A stretch of DNA of 64,000 nt. Source: Achatina immaculata (Eukaryota; Mollusca; Gastropoda; Stylommatophora; Achatinidae). The notes beneath the pieces are model-generated. The model was not told the origin of the DNA, did not search any database, and saw nothing but the letters and a program-made list of their open reading frames with translations. Shown here in pieces: positions 1-11,137 of the stretch (position 1 is its first letter; every line of letters starts with the position of its first letter). The translations under genes and the position numbers were made by a program. The stretch covers positions 33,989,584 through 34,053,583 of the forward strand of contig CM019719.1 of the NCBI GenBank assembly GCA_009760885.1, written 5' to 3'.

Positions 1-96
1 AACGCCACGGGAAGGACGTAAGATGTAAGAATCATTTGATTGCTTTCTCCTTGTTTATTATGCTCATTAACAAAAGCTGAATGACTGTGGCTGAGT

Positions 97-165
97 GAAA
101 GCTGTATGATGAAGGGCAGAATGTTAGGCGGGCCTGCGTGCCCAATTCTTAACCCTTTGAAAATG
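97..165 (+). repeat. Interspersed repeat fragment (family I)
   Basis: This segment, centred on GGGCCTGCGTGCCCAATTCT, matches the reverse complement of 33950-34020 closely. It probably belongs to the 3' part of a retroposon: the 33.9 kb copy ends in an ATTC-type tandem tail. No coding capacity is visible. The rest of 1-200 shows nothing recognisable. Confidence 0.6.
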
Positions 166-199
166 AAGTATGTTCGTTTGTTCGAATGTTTGCTCCTAG

Positions 200-1330
200 A
201 TGGAATGTTTATGCTTTATCTGAGGGGATGTTTAGGTTTTATCTGAAGGATTGTTTATGTTTTGTCAAAAGGGAACATTTATAAAGTTTTGTCTGAGGGA
301 ATGTTTTTAAGATTTTGTCTGAGGGAATGTTTTTAAGGTTTCGTTTGAGCGGATATTTTTAAGGTTTTGCCTGAAGGAGTGTTTTAAGGTTTTTGTCTGG
401 AGGAATGTTTTTAAGGCTTTGTCTGAGAGAATGTTTTTAAGGTTTTATCTGAGAGAATATATTTAAGGTTCGAGCAGAGAGGATGCTTTTAAGATTGTGT
501 CCGAGGGAATATATTTAAGGTTTTGTCTGAGGGAATATTTTAAGGTTTTATTAGTGGGAATGTCTTTAAGTTTTTGTCTGAGGGAATTTTGTCAGGTTTT
601 GTCTGAGGGAATGCTTTTAAAGTTCTGTTTGAAGGAATGTTTTTAAGGTTTTGTCTGAGGGACTGATTTTAAGGTTTTGTCTGAGGGACTGGTTTTAAGG
701 TTTTGTCGGAGGGAATGTTTTTACACTTTTGTCTGAGTGGAGGTTTTTAAGGTTGTGACTGAAGGAATGTGTTTGAGATTTTTTTTTTATGAAGGAATGT
801 TTTAAAAGTTTTTTTTTTTCTGAGGGAATATATTTACTGTTTTTTTTCTGAGGGAATATATTTAATGTTTTTTTTTCTGAGGAAATGTTCTTAGGGTTTT
901 TTATGAGGGAAAGATTTTAAGGTTTTGTCTATAGGAATGTTTTTAAGGCTTTGTCTGAGGGAACGTTTTTAAGGTTTTTTGTCTAAAGGAATATATTTAA
1001 GGTTTTGTCTCAGTGAATGTTTTTAAATTTTAGCCTGAGGGAATATTTTTAAGCTTTTGTCTGAGGTGATGTTTTAAAGGTTTTATTACTGGGAATGTTT
1101 TTACACTTTTTTCTGAGGGAATGTTTTTACACTTTTTTCTGTGGGAATGTTTTTAAACTTTTGTCTGAGGGAATATTTTAACGTTTTTTTTTCTGAAGGA
1201 ATGTTCTTAGGGTTGTGTCTGAGTTGTTGATTTTAATGTTTTGTCTAAGGGAATGTTTTCAAAGTTTTATCACTGGGAATTTTTTTAGGTTTTGTCTTAG
1301 AGAATATTTTTACAGTTTTTTCTGAGGGAA
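200..1330. repeat. Minisatellite, 26-28 bp unit (left part)
   Basis: A long array of a diverged T-rich unit whose core reads TTTTGTCTGAGGGAATG followed by TTTTTAAGG. Unit length is about 26-28 bp, with many substitutions and T-run length changes. The array is interrupted at 1331 by a 1.1 kb element and resumes at 2451. Confidence 0.9.
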
Positions 1331-2450
1331 TCTTCTTCTTCTTCTTCTTCGTTCGCTTCTACCACCAAGACCGCCCATTGATTCTACTGAATTTACTCCT
1401 GTGGTCCTCAATAGGTCCCATGATCCCCGAGAGGATCATAAGAGGTTCAGAATGTCGCAGGGCTTGAGCCTGTATTCTTGGTGGGTCTCAGACGCGGGAT
1501 TGCGTGACACCGTGGTTTTCGTTGCACCAGTTTAATCTAGAGCTGGACTTTCTCATCGGAAAACCTCGGCGTGTTTTGGATACTTGTGTATCCCCGCCGG
1601 GTGAGAGGTGGTTGCCCATCCAGTCCAGCGTTGGACTTTCTCACCGGAAAACCTCAACGTGATTAGGTTACGCATACATCCCCACCGGGTGATAGGTGGT
1701 TGTCTATCTAGACTGCACTGGTCCAGTGTCTCCCGACTTCAGCATTTTGTGGTCGTGGCCGCTACCCTTCCTGGTTGTGACCACGACGGAGCTTTTGTCC
1801 AGGAGGACGAATCCTCGCCACTAGTAAGTTTCACCCCTGGGTTGAGCCGATTTAGGCATATTATCCTAGTTTGGGCGTGTTTAGGACGTGACCGACCTCT
1901 AGAGCGAAGAATCCGTGACTTGAGTAGCCATCAAGTTTCACCCCTGGTTTAAGCCGGTTTAGGCAAATTTCACCAGTATGGGTGTAGAACAGACGTGGCC
2001 AGCCTCTAGAGCAGGGGTGCCGCGGTATGAGTAGCTCTCGCCACGATACTACTGGACATACCGTTTAAGCTTCAGGTTATACTTTACATCACCTTTTCAC
2101 ATCGGCGCCGCACGGCAACCCTGATTGATTTTCCTCATTTTCTTCATTGGCCGGGAGGAGTTTCACTCCACACGCGGCATCCGAAGAATCTCGCCAGCAG
2201 TGTCTTAACCCCTGGGTTAAGCCGGTTCAGGCAATTCACCCGGTATGAGTGCACATGGGACGTGGCCGACCTCCAGAGCAGAAGTGCCGTGATTTGACCA
2301 GCCTGATCTCGAGACAACTGATTACTTCACTTACTCCTTTCTTTCACCTTTTCCACAGTGCCGCACGGCAACTCCTAATCGTACTTTTCTTCACTGGCCG
2401 GGAGGAGCCCCACTCCACACACGGCAGCTGAATAATCTCACCAGCAGCGG
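1331..2450 (-). mobile_element. 1.1 kb interspersed element (family K), copy 1
   Basis: A 1120 bp block inserted inside the 26 bp minisatellite. The same sequence occurs inverted at 11863-13025. On the minus strand it begins CCGCTGCTGGTGAGATT and ends with a (GAA)n tail, which is retroposon-like. The ten bases TCTGAGGGAA lie at both edges (1321-1330 and 2451-2460) and look like a target-site duplication, though the host array could mimic one. Inside are two kinds of sub-repeat: an ~85 bp unit with CTTTCTCACCGGAAAACCTC, and a ~200 bp unit with CCTGGGTTAAGCCGGTT. No transposase or reverse transcriptase is visible, so it appears non-autonomous. Confidence 0.75.
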
Positions 2451-2960
2451 TCTGAGGGAATGATTTTATGGTTTTGTCTGCGTGAATGTTTTTTTAACGT
2501 TTTCACTGAAGGAATGTTTTTAAGCTTTTGTATAAGGGAATCTTCTTAAGGTTTTGTCAGAGTGGATGTTTTTAAGGTTTTGTCTGAGGGAATGCTTTTA
2601 AGGCTTTTGTCCGAGGGAATGTTTCTAAGGTTTTGTCGGAGGGAAAATATTTAAGGCTTCGTCTGAGGGAATGTTTTTAAGGTTTTGTCTGAGTGGAAGT
2701 TTTAAAGTTTTTTTTTCCTGAATGGATGTTTTAAGTTTGTGTCTGGACGAATGTTTTTAAGGTTTTGTCTGAGTGGATGCTTTTAAGGTTTTGTCCCAAG
2801 GGATGTTGTTAAGGTTTTGTTTGAGGGAATTGTTTTATGGTTTTGTCTGAGTGGATGCTTTTAAGGTTTTGTCCCAAGGGATGTTGTTAAGGTTTTGTTT
2901 GAGGGAATTGTTTTATTGTTTTGTCTGATTAAATGTTCAGGATTTTTTTGAAGGATATTC
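2451..2960. repeat. Minisatellite, 26-28 bp unit (right part)
   Basis: Continuation of the array at 200-1330. A longer higher-order duplication is visible near 2765-2925, where a block containing GTCCCAAGGGATGTTGTTAA occurs twice. Confidence 0.9.
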
Positions 2961-3966
2961 GCGTTTTGTCTTACCAGAGAGTTTAGATCTAAGGCCTGCG
3001 GGTTCCCCTGCTTGATATCATTTTACCCAAATCTCTAGACAAGTGGTAAGCAGTCGCCGATCGAAGGAAGGAATCGATGCAACGACTTGTGTAAGTAGCT
3101 GAAGAAAAAACATATTTAGCTCTAGAAGCATGGCCCATAGTTTTACTTATAGAAGTATTGACGAACTGGAGTGGACCTCTCCCTCCGCCCCCGAAAAGCA
3201 AGCTTTTAGGAAGACTCCACTACCCGAATCCTGCAGCAGAGAAGTGGGACTTGACTGGGTCGAACTCAGTCGCCCTGATAGCCATGACGTTACATTAGCA
3301 GTTATCTTTGCTCACACGGAACAAAGGCTGGGCCATGATGGTAAAAGCGGGCTTTCTGTGGTTGTATATCAACAATGCTACACCACCAGAAGTTAACACT
3401 GCGACTCGGCAGCCCTGTTAGCCACGGCCGTAACGTCGCAGTAGTCTTTAACCCCTAGCAGAGCTTTGAGGCCTATCATGAACTTGACCTTCTTCCATTC
3501 GCCGTCAACAACGAGCACGTCATCTCCAACAAAATCACCCCCTCCCCCCAAATCCCCCAGTTCCGTTTTCATCTATCATCTAATCGATTTCAATCATCTC
3601 ACGAGCACACAGCCGACATTCCCGTGTCCGTATTGTTGCGAAAATTCAGAGTCCTTTTCTTTCTAAATGTCCAAAAGCGGGGAATGAAATAATAGTTGGT
3701 AATTGTCTGTTTGCGGTCTAGTTTCTCTAATCAGTTGAAATTCTTCAGGGATTTGAAAATTCTTTGCCGGGGATAGAAACTTGATTGTGTGTTAAATAGA
3801 TGTGTAGATTTACTGCCATGGGGATATGGTTAGACGGATATTTGACTTATAGGAAAGCTTCCATGAACAAAAGCTGTGGCTTATTCAAGAAATGCAAAAT
3901 ACGGGAACAAACGTTGGAGGTCGTAGCTATAAAAACTGATGCCTTCGCAGCGTAATGAATTGGGCA
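2961..3966. other. Unassigned sequence
   Basis: About 1 kb with no recognisable gene, RNA or mobile element. An 88-codon frame (3130-3396, plus) has no domain or supporting splice sites and was not called. Confidence 0.5.
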
Positions 3967-4030
3967 CTTCTTCTTCTTCTTCTTCTACTAATACTACTAC
4001 TTTTTCTTCTTCTTCTTCTTCTTCTTGTCT
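3967..4030. repeat. (TTC)n / (TAC)n microsatellite
   Basis: CTT repeats interrupted by a short CTA block. It is followed at 4102-4115 by a run of 14 G. Confidence 0.95.
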
Positions 4031-4324
4031 CCTCCTCTTCCTCCTCTTCCTTTTAGTTTTTACGCTCAACTGTTTTGGAAAAACAAACTGGCTGCCTCCT
4101 TGGGGGGGGGGGGGGCATTGCTAGCGATAGTCCTTCACGCTTGCCCCACTCCATTCTTCTTGATCTACACATCTTGATTGATTTTCCAGTGTGATCCGTT
4201 ATGTAATCCATCTCAGTACTTGAATGCAGTATGATAAACTGGGAGACAGTAACAAGACAAAAATGTGATGACACAGCTGGAAAGAAAGAGAAATCAAGTG
4301 TTGCAAATAAAAGTCCTATTGGAC

Positions 4325-4950
4325 ATAAATAAAGATGATGTAACATCTACTGTACATAAATAAAGATGAATGTAACATCTACAGTACATAAATAAAGATG
4401 AATGTAACATCTACAGTACATAAATAAAGATGACGTAACATCTACTGTACATAAATAAAGATGAAAGTAACATCTACCGTACATAAATAAAGATGAAAGT
4501 AACATCCACCGTGCATAAATAAAGATGAAAGTAACATCTACTGTACATAAATAAAGATATATGTAGCACTTACTGTACATAAATAAAGATAAATGTGGCA
4601 TTTGCTGAACATAAATAAATATAAATGTAACATCTACTTTACACAAATAAAGATGAATGTAACATCTACTGTACATAAATAAAGATAAATGTAACATCTA
4701 CTGTACATAAATAAAGATATATGTAGCACCTACTGTACATAAATAAAGATAAATGTGGCATTTGCTGAACATAAATAAAAATAAATGTAACATCTACTTT
4801 ACACAAATAAAGATGAATGTAACATCTACTGTACATAAATAAAGATAAATTTAACATCTACTGTACATAAATAAAGATGAATGTGACATTTAGTATACAT
4901 AAATAAAGATGAATATACCACGTACTATAAACAAATAAAAATGAATGCAA
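4325..4950. repeat. Minisatellite, 32 bp unit
   Basis: About 19 units with core ACATAAATAAAGATGAATGT plus AACATCTACTGT. The unit is not a multiple of three, so each reading frame shows a Leu/Tyr/Cys/Phe-rich 'protein' that is an artefact. A block of several units near 4550-4660 is repeated near 4700-4830, a higher-order duplication. Confidence 0.95.
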
Positions 4951-4956
4951 AATTTA

Positions 4957-5630
4957 CTATCTTATCTTATATCTTATATCCTTCCCGTGCCGTTAGACGT
5001 CACATAGGGCTCGCAAAGTAGTTCGCCAATTTTTCCTGTCTTCGGCGAGTCTTTCAACCTCAACAAAGGATTTTATGCCTGTTAACTTGGCCTCTCTTAA
5101 TAATGTCCTCTTCAGAGTTTTACGCGGTCTGCCCCTTTTTCTTCCGCCTGTTGTTTTCCACTTGATAGCTTGTTTTGGGATTCTCTACTCATTTCTTCTC
5201 ATCATGTGACCAACATATGTCCATCTCTTTTCCTGATTACCCATGAAACTGGTTGTTGTTCAGTCATCTGTCTTATCTCTGCATTGTTCTTGAATTCATT
5301 CCACTTGATGCCGAGTATTTTCCTTAGGCATTTGTTTTCAAAAGAGTCTAATTTCTTTTCTATTTCTTTAGTTGTTTTCCAGCTTTCGCATGCATAAATG
5401 AGGGTGGATATTACATTTGAATTGAATAGTCTTAACTTGGTTTTTGTGCTTATAACTTTTGAATTCCATATGTTCTCAAGATTCTTGAAGATTGATGCTG
5501 CTTTTGCAATTCTGATCCTAACTTCCTTTACTATACTAATGAATAATTTGTATATGAATATCCATGACAGTCTCTCTCCCCCGGGGTTGGCCACGAGCTT
5601 TGAAACGCCAGTTTCTTATTCTGAAAGCCT
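4957..5630 (-). pseudogene. LINE 3' end, reverse-transcriptase C-terminal region (family E)
   Basis: On the minus strand, a frame (5594-5202) reads like the region after the RT domain of animal non-LTR retrotransposons: a helix with KAASIFKNLENIWNS, then STKTKLRLFNSNV, a LIYACESW segment, and KCLRKILGI. This stretch is characteristic of 'endonuclease-reverse transcriptase' polyproteins in invertebrate genomes. Downstream, the frame breaks up and the element ends at about 4957 in a tail built from GATATAAGATAAG-type repeats. The endonuclease and catalytic RT are absent, so this is a 5'-truncated dead copy. Related 3' ends lie at 48785-49115 and at the window edge, 63873-64000. The clade (RTE-, Nimbus- or I-like) is not assigned. 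Confidence 0.75.
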
Positions 5631-5849
5631 GCGTTCAATTCGCGGTATCATGTTTACAGCTATAAACACTACTGCAGAGTCTACTGTCAATACTAATATG
5701 TTAAACAAGAACAGATAACTGTTGTGTTTGTTTTCCTCCACATTTTATTTCGCTTGTAAGTATGAATAAATGTTTATCTCCCTTAGCTCAACTAAAAGTA
5801 CTTCTGTTAGGTTTATTCAACCTAAATTAGTTTTAATGTGAGCACTTAG

Positions 5850-6150
5850 TCTCTCTCTCTCCCTCCCTCTCCCTCTTTCTCTCCCTCTCCCTCTACCTCT
5901 CTCTCTCCCTCGCTCTCTCCCTCTCTCTCTCCATCTCTCTCTCCCTCTCTCTCTCTCCATCTCTCTCTTCCTCTCTCTCTCCATCTCTCTCCCTCTCTCT
6001 CTCCATCTCTCTCTCCTTCTCTCCCTCTCTCTCCTCCTTTCTCTCTCCCTCTCCCCACCTCTCTCTCCCTCTCCCTCTCCTTCTCTCCCTCTCTCTCCCT
6101 CTCCTCCTCCCTCTCTCCCTCTCCCCACCTCTCTCTCTCACTCTCACTCA
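5850..6150. repeat. CT-rich simple repeat
   Basis: About 300 bp of (CT)n mixed with CCCT and CCAT variants. Purine-pyrimidine asymmetry is nearly complete, so triplex formation is conceivable. The Arg/Glu-rich frames on the minus strand are artefacts. Confidence 0.95.
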
Positions 6151-6362
6151 CTCTCTTTCACATGTAGGTGACCATAACATACGGAACGGTTACTTTGCTT
6201 TCTTACAACAGCAAGTCTAATTTAGTTCCATCTTCCCATACCATCCAGAAACATCCATTTATTAACACATCTTTAGTTCTCCAAATGTCAATAGTAAATT
6301 TAATTAGTCAAAAGTATATATGGCAGAACGTTTCAGGAACATATTGTATCAGTTTATGTTCA

Positions 6363-7083
6363 TTGATCATCATCATTGTCATCATCACTGCAACAACCAC
6401 CACCACCACCATCATCATTATCGTCGTCATCATCACCACAGCAACCACCACCACCATCATCACGACCTCCGCCATCAGCATCATCATCGTCATCATCACA
6501 ATCACCACCATAACAACAACCATCATCGTCACCACCACCAGCATCATCATCATTATCATCACCACCACCACCACCACCATCATCATCATCACCACAACAA
6601 TCATCGTCATCATCACCACCATCATCATCATCATCATCATCATCATCACAACAACAACCATCATCACCACCACCACCACCATCAGCATCATCATCGTCAT
6701 CACCACCACCATCACCACAACAACCACCACCATCATCATCATCATCATCACCACCACCATCATCATCATCACCACAACAATCATCATCATCATCACCACC
6801 ACCATCATCATCATCACCACCACCATCATCATCATCACCACAACAATCATCGTCATCATCACCACCACCATCATCATCATCATCATCACCACAACAACAA
6901 CCATCATCACCACCACCATCAGCATCATCATCGTCATCACCACCACCATCATCACGACCATCACCATCATCATCATCATCACCACAACAATCACCATCAT
7001 CATCACCACCACCACAGTCAGCATCATCATCGTCATCATCACCACCACCATCACCACCACCATCATCATCATCATCATTATCA
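6363..7083. repeat. ~720 bp (CAT/CAC)n microsatellite
   Basis: Almost uninterrupted trinucleotide repeat mixing CAT, CAC, CAA and CGT. Higher-order blocks with CATCAGCATCATCATCGTCA recur. It translates as poly-His, poly-Ile/Thr or poly-Met/Val depending on frame. It directly adjoins the 3' end of a minus-strand LINE fragment, whose GAT-type tail is the probable seed. Confidence 0.95.
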
Positions 7084-7640
7084 GGGGCCTTGCTAGCAGG
7101 TTATGGCTGCCATACTTCTCCACAGATCTCGATCCTAGATGTGTTCCATGAGTTCAGCGATGACTTTATTTTGTCATTGCTTGGAACAGTCCACGATTTT
7201 TGTTTCTTGGCCTTCCTCTGTCTCTCTTCTCATTTATATTTCCTGTTATTATGACATTTACAAACCCTCAACTTCTCATAATATGTCCAATGAATGACGA
7301 CTCGTTTGCTTATGGACTTGATTAGGTTCATTTCTACATCTGCTTTTGTTAGACATTCCACCTAGCTGTCCGCGATAATCCTTTAACTTTCTTTCAAGAA
7401 ACCACAGCCATGTTGTCTCTTATATGCATTGATCTGTTCACTCTCCACGACTCACTTCCATAGAAGAAGACAGGCTCAGTGTAGCTTTTTCGATGCAGCA
7501 TCGTTCAATGATGTTCAAAACAGAATACTTAAACAAATCCCGGGGTCGTTATTTGACTTTGTCAAAAGGTCCAAGCTGTATGACATCTCTTTCTATGTCC
7601 CGTGGCATTTGCATGTAGTAGATCTGTGAAGCGTTCATCC
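7084..7640 (-). pseudogene. Degenerate LINE 3' end
   Basis: The minus strand shows broken frames resembling a LINE C-terminus: a YGSESW-like segment, then FIGHIM, then GRPRNK, ending in the (GAT)n-type tail that has expanded at 6363-7083. Several stops and frameshifts interrupt it. The assignment rests on the order of these short motifs and on the adjoining tail. Confidence 0.5.
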
Positions 7641-7699
7641 CTTCACATTTCTAGGCCACTACAGCATCTGAGGTAAGAGATGCCGACTGTCTCTGCTGC

Positions 7700-7858
7700 C
7701 CTTATTTTCATAGGGAAGCCCCAGGTGCCCATTTTTTTTTTCGAGGCTGAGTAAACCCTGGTCCTGATTGGTCCGAACAAAAATTCTGCCGGAGTGAGAA
7801 ATCGAACCGGGGACCTCCTGATCGGCAAGCGAGTACACTAGCCACTACACTACAGAGG
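7700..7858 (-). mobile_element. tRNA-derived SINE (type D)
   Basis: The minus strand starts with a tRNA-like head: an A-box-like TAGTGTAGTGGCTAGTG and a B-box-like GGTTCGATTTC, spaced as in a Pol III promoter. A body containing CAGAATTTTTGTTCGGACCA follows. Only one copy is seen here. Confidence 0.7.
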
Positions 7859-7859
7859 C

Positions 7860-8339
7860 AACTGCACGTAATCTATATGTCGACAAAAAAAAACAAAACA
7901 AAAACAACAAAAATCTCTTCAGTTCACCCAGGACATTCAAGTAAATGAACCTGCGTTTATCTTCATCAGTATTAACAAAAACGCTACTTAGAAGAGTGAT
8001 CTTGAAACATTATCTGTAATGTTCAATAAATGAACACAAACTAGTCCTTAATGGCCAGTCACGAGCTCCTTTATATCTTATCCTTACATTTCATACTTTA
8101 TGGCTCGCAGGCATTTCGTTGTTACAACCCGTAACACCACAGATACCTGTTGCTCTCATGAAACTTAAAAGACCGCTAAGGCACAGAAGTTTTTCTTATT
8201 TGAACCTGGTTGATCTGTACCCCTGACCACCAGAATTTAAACAAGGACACCTGTTATCTCGGTCAGAGACCCAGATGAGTCTCTCTTTTAAAAAGAAAAT
8301 CTTGATGTGGCGCGATCATTTGATGCTTTAAATAAGTTT
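7860..8339. other. Unassigned sequence
   Basis: No gene or repeat recognised beyond short A-rich runs near 7885-7910. Confidence 0.5.
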
Positions 8340-8435
8340 GATCCTCTGTCTGTCTGTCTAGTCTTGTCTGTCTGTCTAGTCTGTCTGTCTATCTAGTCTG
8401 TCTGTCTAGTCTGTGTGTCTGTCTGTCTGTCTATC
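8340..8435. repeat. (GTCT)n microsatellite
   Basis: Tetranucleotide GTCT repeat broken by CTAGTCT and ATCT variants. Confidence 0.95.
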
Positions 8436-8711
8436 TATGAACCTTAAGTGCCCAAGGCACACGGGGCCTCCATAAGGGTGCTTCACAAACGCCTGTTCAA
8501 AATTTGATCCAATATGCGAGCACTGAAGATCTTTCTACAGTTTCTCAGATGACTCGATATAAACTGGTGATTAGAGTCCAGAAGATTTGACAGTGATGGA
8601 CGTGAGGTCATGTTAATAAGAGGCATTATCAGGATCTTATGATGGCGGGCGATGAGCTGAAATGTAAATATCCGTAGCCTCTGTACTGAAGCGGGTTATA
8701 TGGAACCATAG

Positions 8712-8942
8712 TTGCCTGAATGACGAAGTTGTTAGTGGATCAATCTCTCATGGCAAAGGTCGGCGGCTCGAATAAGGCCCAAAGGACCCCCAGTCACCCA
8801 GCTGTAGAAACTGGTACCTGGCTTCTTCTGGAGCTGGGGTAGGAAAAGCGGCGGCCTGGCGTGATGCTGATCACATCGCCCTCTAGTGTGCTGACTGGTC
8901 AAGGAAAAGATGGACACTAATACCGTATCCCCCAGGTGTCTC
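8712..8942 (+). mobile_element. tRNA-derived SINE (type A), copy 1
   Basis: Shares a body with 17935-18165 (plus), 47425-47640 (minus) and 50728-50935 (minus). Hallmarks are CAGCTGTAGAAACTGGTACC, TGGCTTCTTCTGGAGC, GCTGATCACATC and GGTCAAGGAAAAGATGGACA. The head keeps a degraded B-box (GGCTCGAATAAG). The best-preserved head is in the 17.9 kb copy. Confidence 0.75.
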
Positions 8943-9115
8943 CATTGCATAAGACGGCTATTCTTACCTTTTTTACCTTGTATGGATGCACCAGTGTAAA
9001 ACTTATATGGGGCTTCTGCAAGAGATTTCCACAAACGCCTGTCCTTTGCCCGGGTGAGCCCTCTATTGATCAACATCCTCTCTGTTCTTCTCCATGTCTT
9101 TACAAACAGCATATG
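8943..9115 (-). pseudogene. LINE C-terminal fragment
   Basis: The minus strand reads TWRRTERMLINRGLTRAKDR followed by LWKSLAEAPY. This is the motif order at the extreme C-terminus of many invertebrate LINE polyproteins (WRRT...LT...KDR..W). It ends against SINE A copy 1. Only about 55 codons survive. Confidence 0.55.
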
Positions 9116-9149
9116 CTACTGTTATTAACAACAATCGAAATAATACTCT

Positions 9150-9440
9150 ACTGGCGGGAATGCAGGTGAAATTCTTGACTTTGATTACTGAGGAAAGACG
9201 ATGGCTGGGACATATCCTCGAGATGATGACTACTCATTGCCACAAACAACACTGAAACTGGCATCTCATGGGGTACAGGGGTAAGGGTAGACCAAAGGAG
9301 ATATGGAGAAGAACAGCAGAGACGATGTTGAGAAACACAGAGCTCACCTGGGCAAGAGCTGGGGGAAAAAAAGGCGAAGGGCAGGCGTGTGTGGAAAACC
9401 CTTGCGGGAGCCCCGTGTGTCTTTGGCACTTAAAGGTTCT
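9150..9440 (+). pseudogene. LINE C-terminal fragment
   Basis: Plus-strand frames give ERRWLGHILEM, then YRGKGRPKEIWRRTAETMLR and LTWARAGG. This is the usual GH-x-x-x-M, GRPK-x-x-WRRT, LTW order of a LINE C-terminus. A frameshift separates the first and second parts. It runs into a (GA)n tract at 9445-9492. Confidence 0.65.
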
Positions 9441-9444
9441 GAGA

Positions 9445-9447
9445 GAG

Positions 9448-9492
<45 letters not shown>
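9445..9492. repeat. (GA)n microsatellite
   Basis: Nearly perfect GA dinucleotide repeat between two LINE fragments. Confidence 0.95.
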
Positions 9493-9496
<4 letters not shown>

Positions 9497-9529
9497 CAAA
9501 CTTTTGTAATTCTCTCCGAGAATATGGTA

Positions 9530-9775
9530 TCTTTTTTAAAAAAAACCGCGACACCAGCATAGCAAGACGCACTTTTCGGGGAATCCTCAAGGAAATAGAA
9601 AAACGAGGAAGACCTAGACTTACTTGGAGAAGAGAAATTATGACAGTGCTCAGAGACAAGGGGTGCACATGGAAGGAAGCAGAGAATAATTCCAAGAACA
9701 GGGATGACTGGAGAGCCTTTATCCGTGGCCTATGCTCTCAAGGGAGTGGAAGGTGATGATGATGATGAATAAAGA
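9530..9775 (+). pseudogene. LINE 3' end (family D), copy 1
   Basis: The plus frame ends with IARRTFRGILKEIEKRGRPR, LTWRREIMTVLRDKGCTWKE, then NRDDWRAFIRGLC and a stop, followed at once by a (GAT)n tail. The same ending is found at 25700-26215 (plus) and 28083-28255 (minus). Only about 70 codons remain, so this is a strongly 5'-truncated retroposed copy. Confidence 0.75.
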
Positions 9776-10039
9776 CATGTTAATCGATTATCATCAACAT
9801 TATTCTAGATCGTCGTCATTTTGAAAGTCTTAAAATGTCAAGATTATTCATGAGTTGACAAACAAAACAAAACAAAAACAAAAAAGAACAAAGACTTCAC
9901 TTAGAAAGGACTGTATTTCAGATTTGTAAAGTTACAGACCGCCGGCAGCCGTATATTCCTCCCTTCATTCGCTGTACATGTTCAAGTCAGCGGAGAGGGT
10001 GGTCGAAACGTAAACTACGATGAACACTGTTCTTTGGTG

Positions 10040-10195
10040 TGCTGTAAAATGGCACGGCCATATACACACACGATTTAGAATCATCGTTGCGGGAACAATA
10101 AATTACAACCTTCATCATTGCCCATCTACGGCCAGGCAAGCTAGCATACATCGTGACACCGGGAAAGACAGAGGGCAAAAGATCTCGAGGCAGAC

Positions 10196-10237
<42 letters not shown>

Positions 10238-10330
10238 CTGGACGGACTAACATGATGGCACGGACAGAGAACGCCAGCACAGCCTGTTACTCAGCACTTG
10301 GAACAGAGAAATGTCAGAAAGCATGATCTC
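10040..10330 (+). pseudogene. Degenerate LINE C-terminus with internal (GA)n
   Basis: Traces of a LINE ending (TGKDRGQKISRQT, then LDGLT after the dinucleotide run, then VRKHDLQRHL in shifted frames) flank a (GA)n tract at 10196-10234. The R-G-R-x-R-x-R codons may have seeded the GA expansion. The assignment is by motif order only. Confidence 0.4.
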
Positions 10331-11010
10331 CAACGCCATTTGACAGCGCAATGGATAAGAATAACTGCTTAAAGATAAATTCCACATCTCTGTATCAAAA
10401 ATAGTTATACAGTCACCTTTCTTTCCCCACCCTTCCACTCTCTCAAAGATATTAAAGATATCTCCCTCCCCGTAAGCTAAGGGTGTTGCTAGGTGACAAG
10501 GACATTATCTGAAGACGCCATTTTTAATATTTTGTAACGTGGCATTTGCTTATAATGTGCGCCTCCTTCAATCGGAAATAAATAAAACCGATTATACAAA
10601 AGGCAACTTAAGAGTATGTAGCTCACAGATGTTCCGTGTCGCAGCCGATAAATAGAGACGTGAGACGGGCAGGAATTGATCTCCAATAATCGTTTCACTT
10701 TACATGCTAGGTCTCTGCGGGATATCCCCGATTAGGTTAGGACGTACGATAATGGAGGAGGAACAATCATTCCGGTCACATTAAGCTCTTTTGCCCTTCT
10801 CTCGGTTTTGTTTGCCTTTCTGGACGCTGCTGTTCGTGGCATTCTTGTGTGACTGATTTCCGTGCCAAGGACTTTCTGCAGAGTGAGTGCTACAGTCACC
10901 TGGCTTTTAAAACCTTGCCCTTTTTTCGTAGTTTTACTTAACAATTTACTGAGAAAGCGATTTTGCCAGCTGAGTTTAGAAATGTTAACATGCATGTGAG
11001 ATAGGGAAAA
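10331..11010. other. Unassigned sequence
   Basis: No element recognised. Open frames of 60-100 codons (for example 10732-11031, minus) have no supporting signal. Confidence 0.5.
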
Positions 11011-11137
11011 GCCTCTTGTTACAAAAACCACACTACGAAATCACAGATGGCAATTCTACATGAAATCTACAAAGCCTCCTGTTACAAGAATCACACTACG
11101 AAATCACAGATGACAATTCTAAGTGAAATCTACAAAT
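11011..11137. repeat. Tandem duplication, ~63 bp unit x2
   Basis: Two adjacent copies sharing CACACTACGAAATCACAGAT and GAAATCTACAAA, with a few substitutions. Confidence 0.9.

Noticed and set aside
4085..4130. Possible G-quadruplex regulatory site at the G14 run
   Set aside because: Homopolymer G/C runs occur at least six times in the window with no gene nearby; treated as simple repeats.
4347..4857. Leu/Tyr/Cys/Phe-rich frames that look like membrane proteins
   Set aside because: The 32 bp minisatellite unit cycles through all frames; the apparent hydrophobicity comes from the repeat.
5817..6151. Arg/Glu-rich frames on the minus strand
   Set aside because: Artefacts of the CT-rich simple repeat; all three frames are open.
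6168..7151. 327-, 271- and 258-codon open frames (poly-Ile/Thr, poly-Met/Val, poly-His)
   Set aside because: They are translations of the CAT/CAC microsatellite in three frames; none extends meaningfully into unique sequence.
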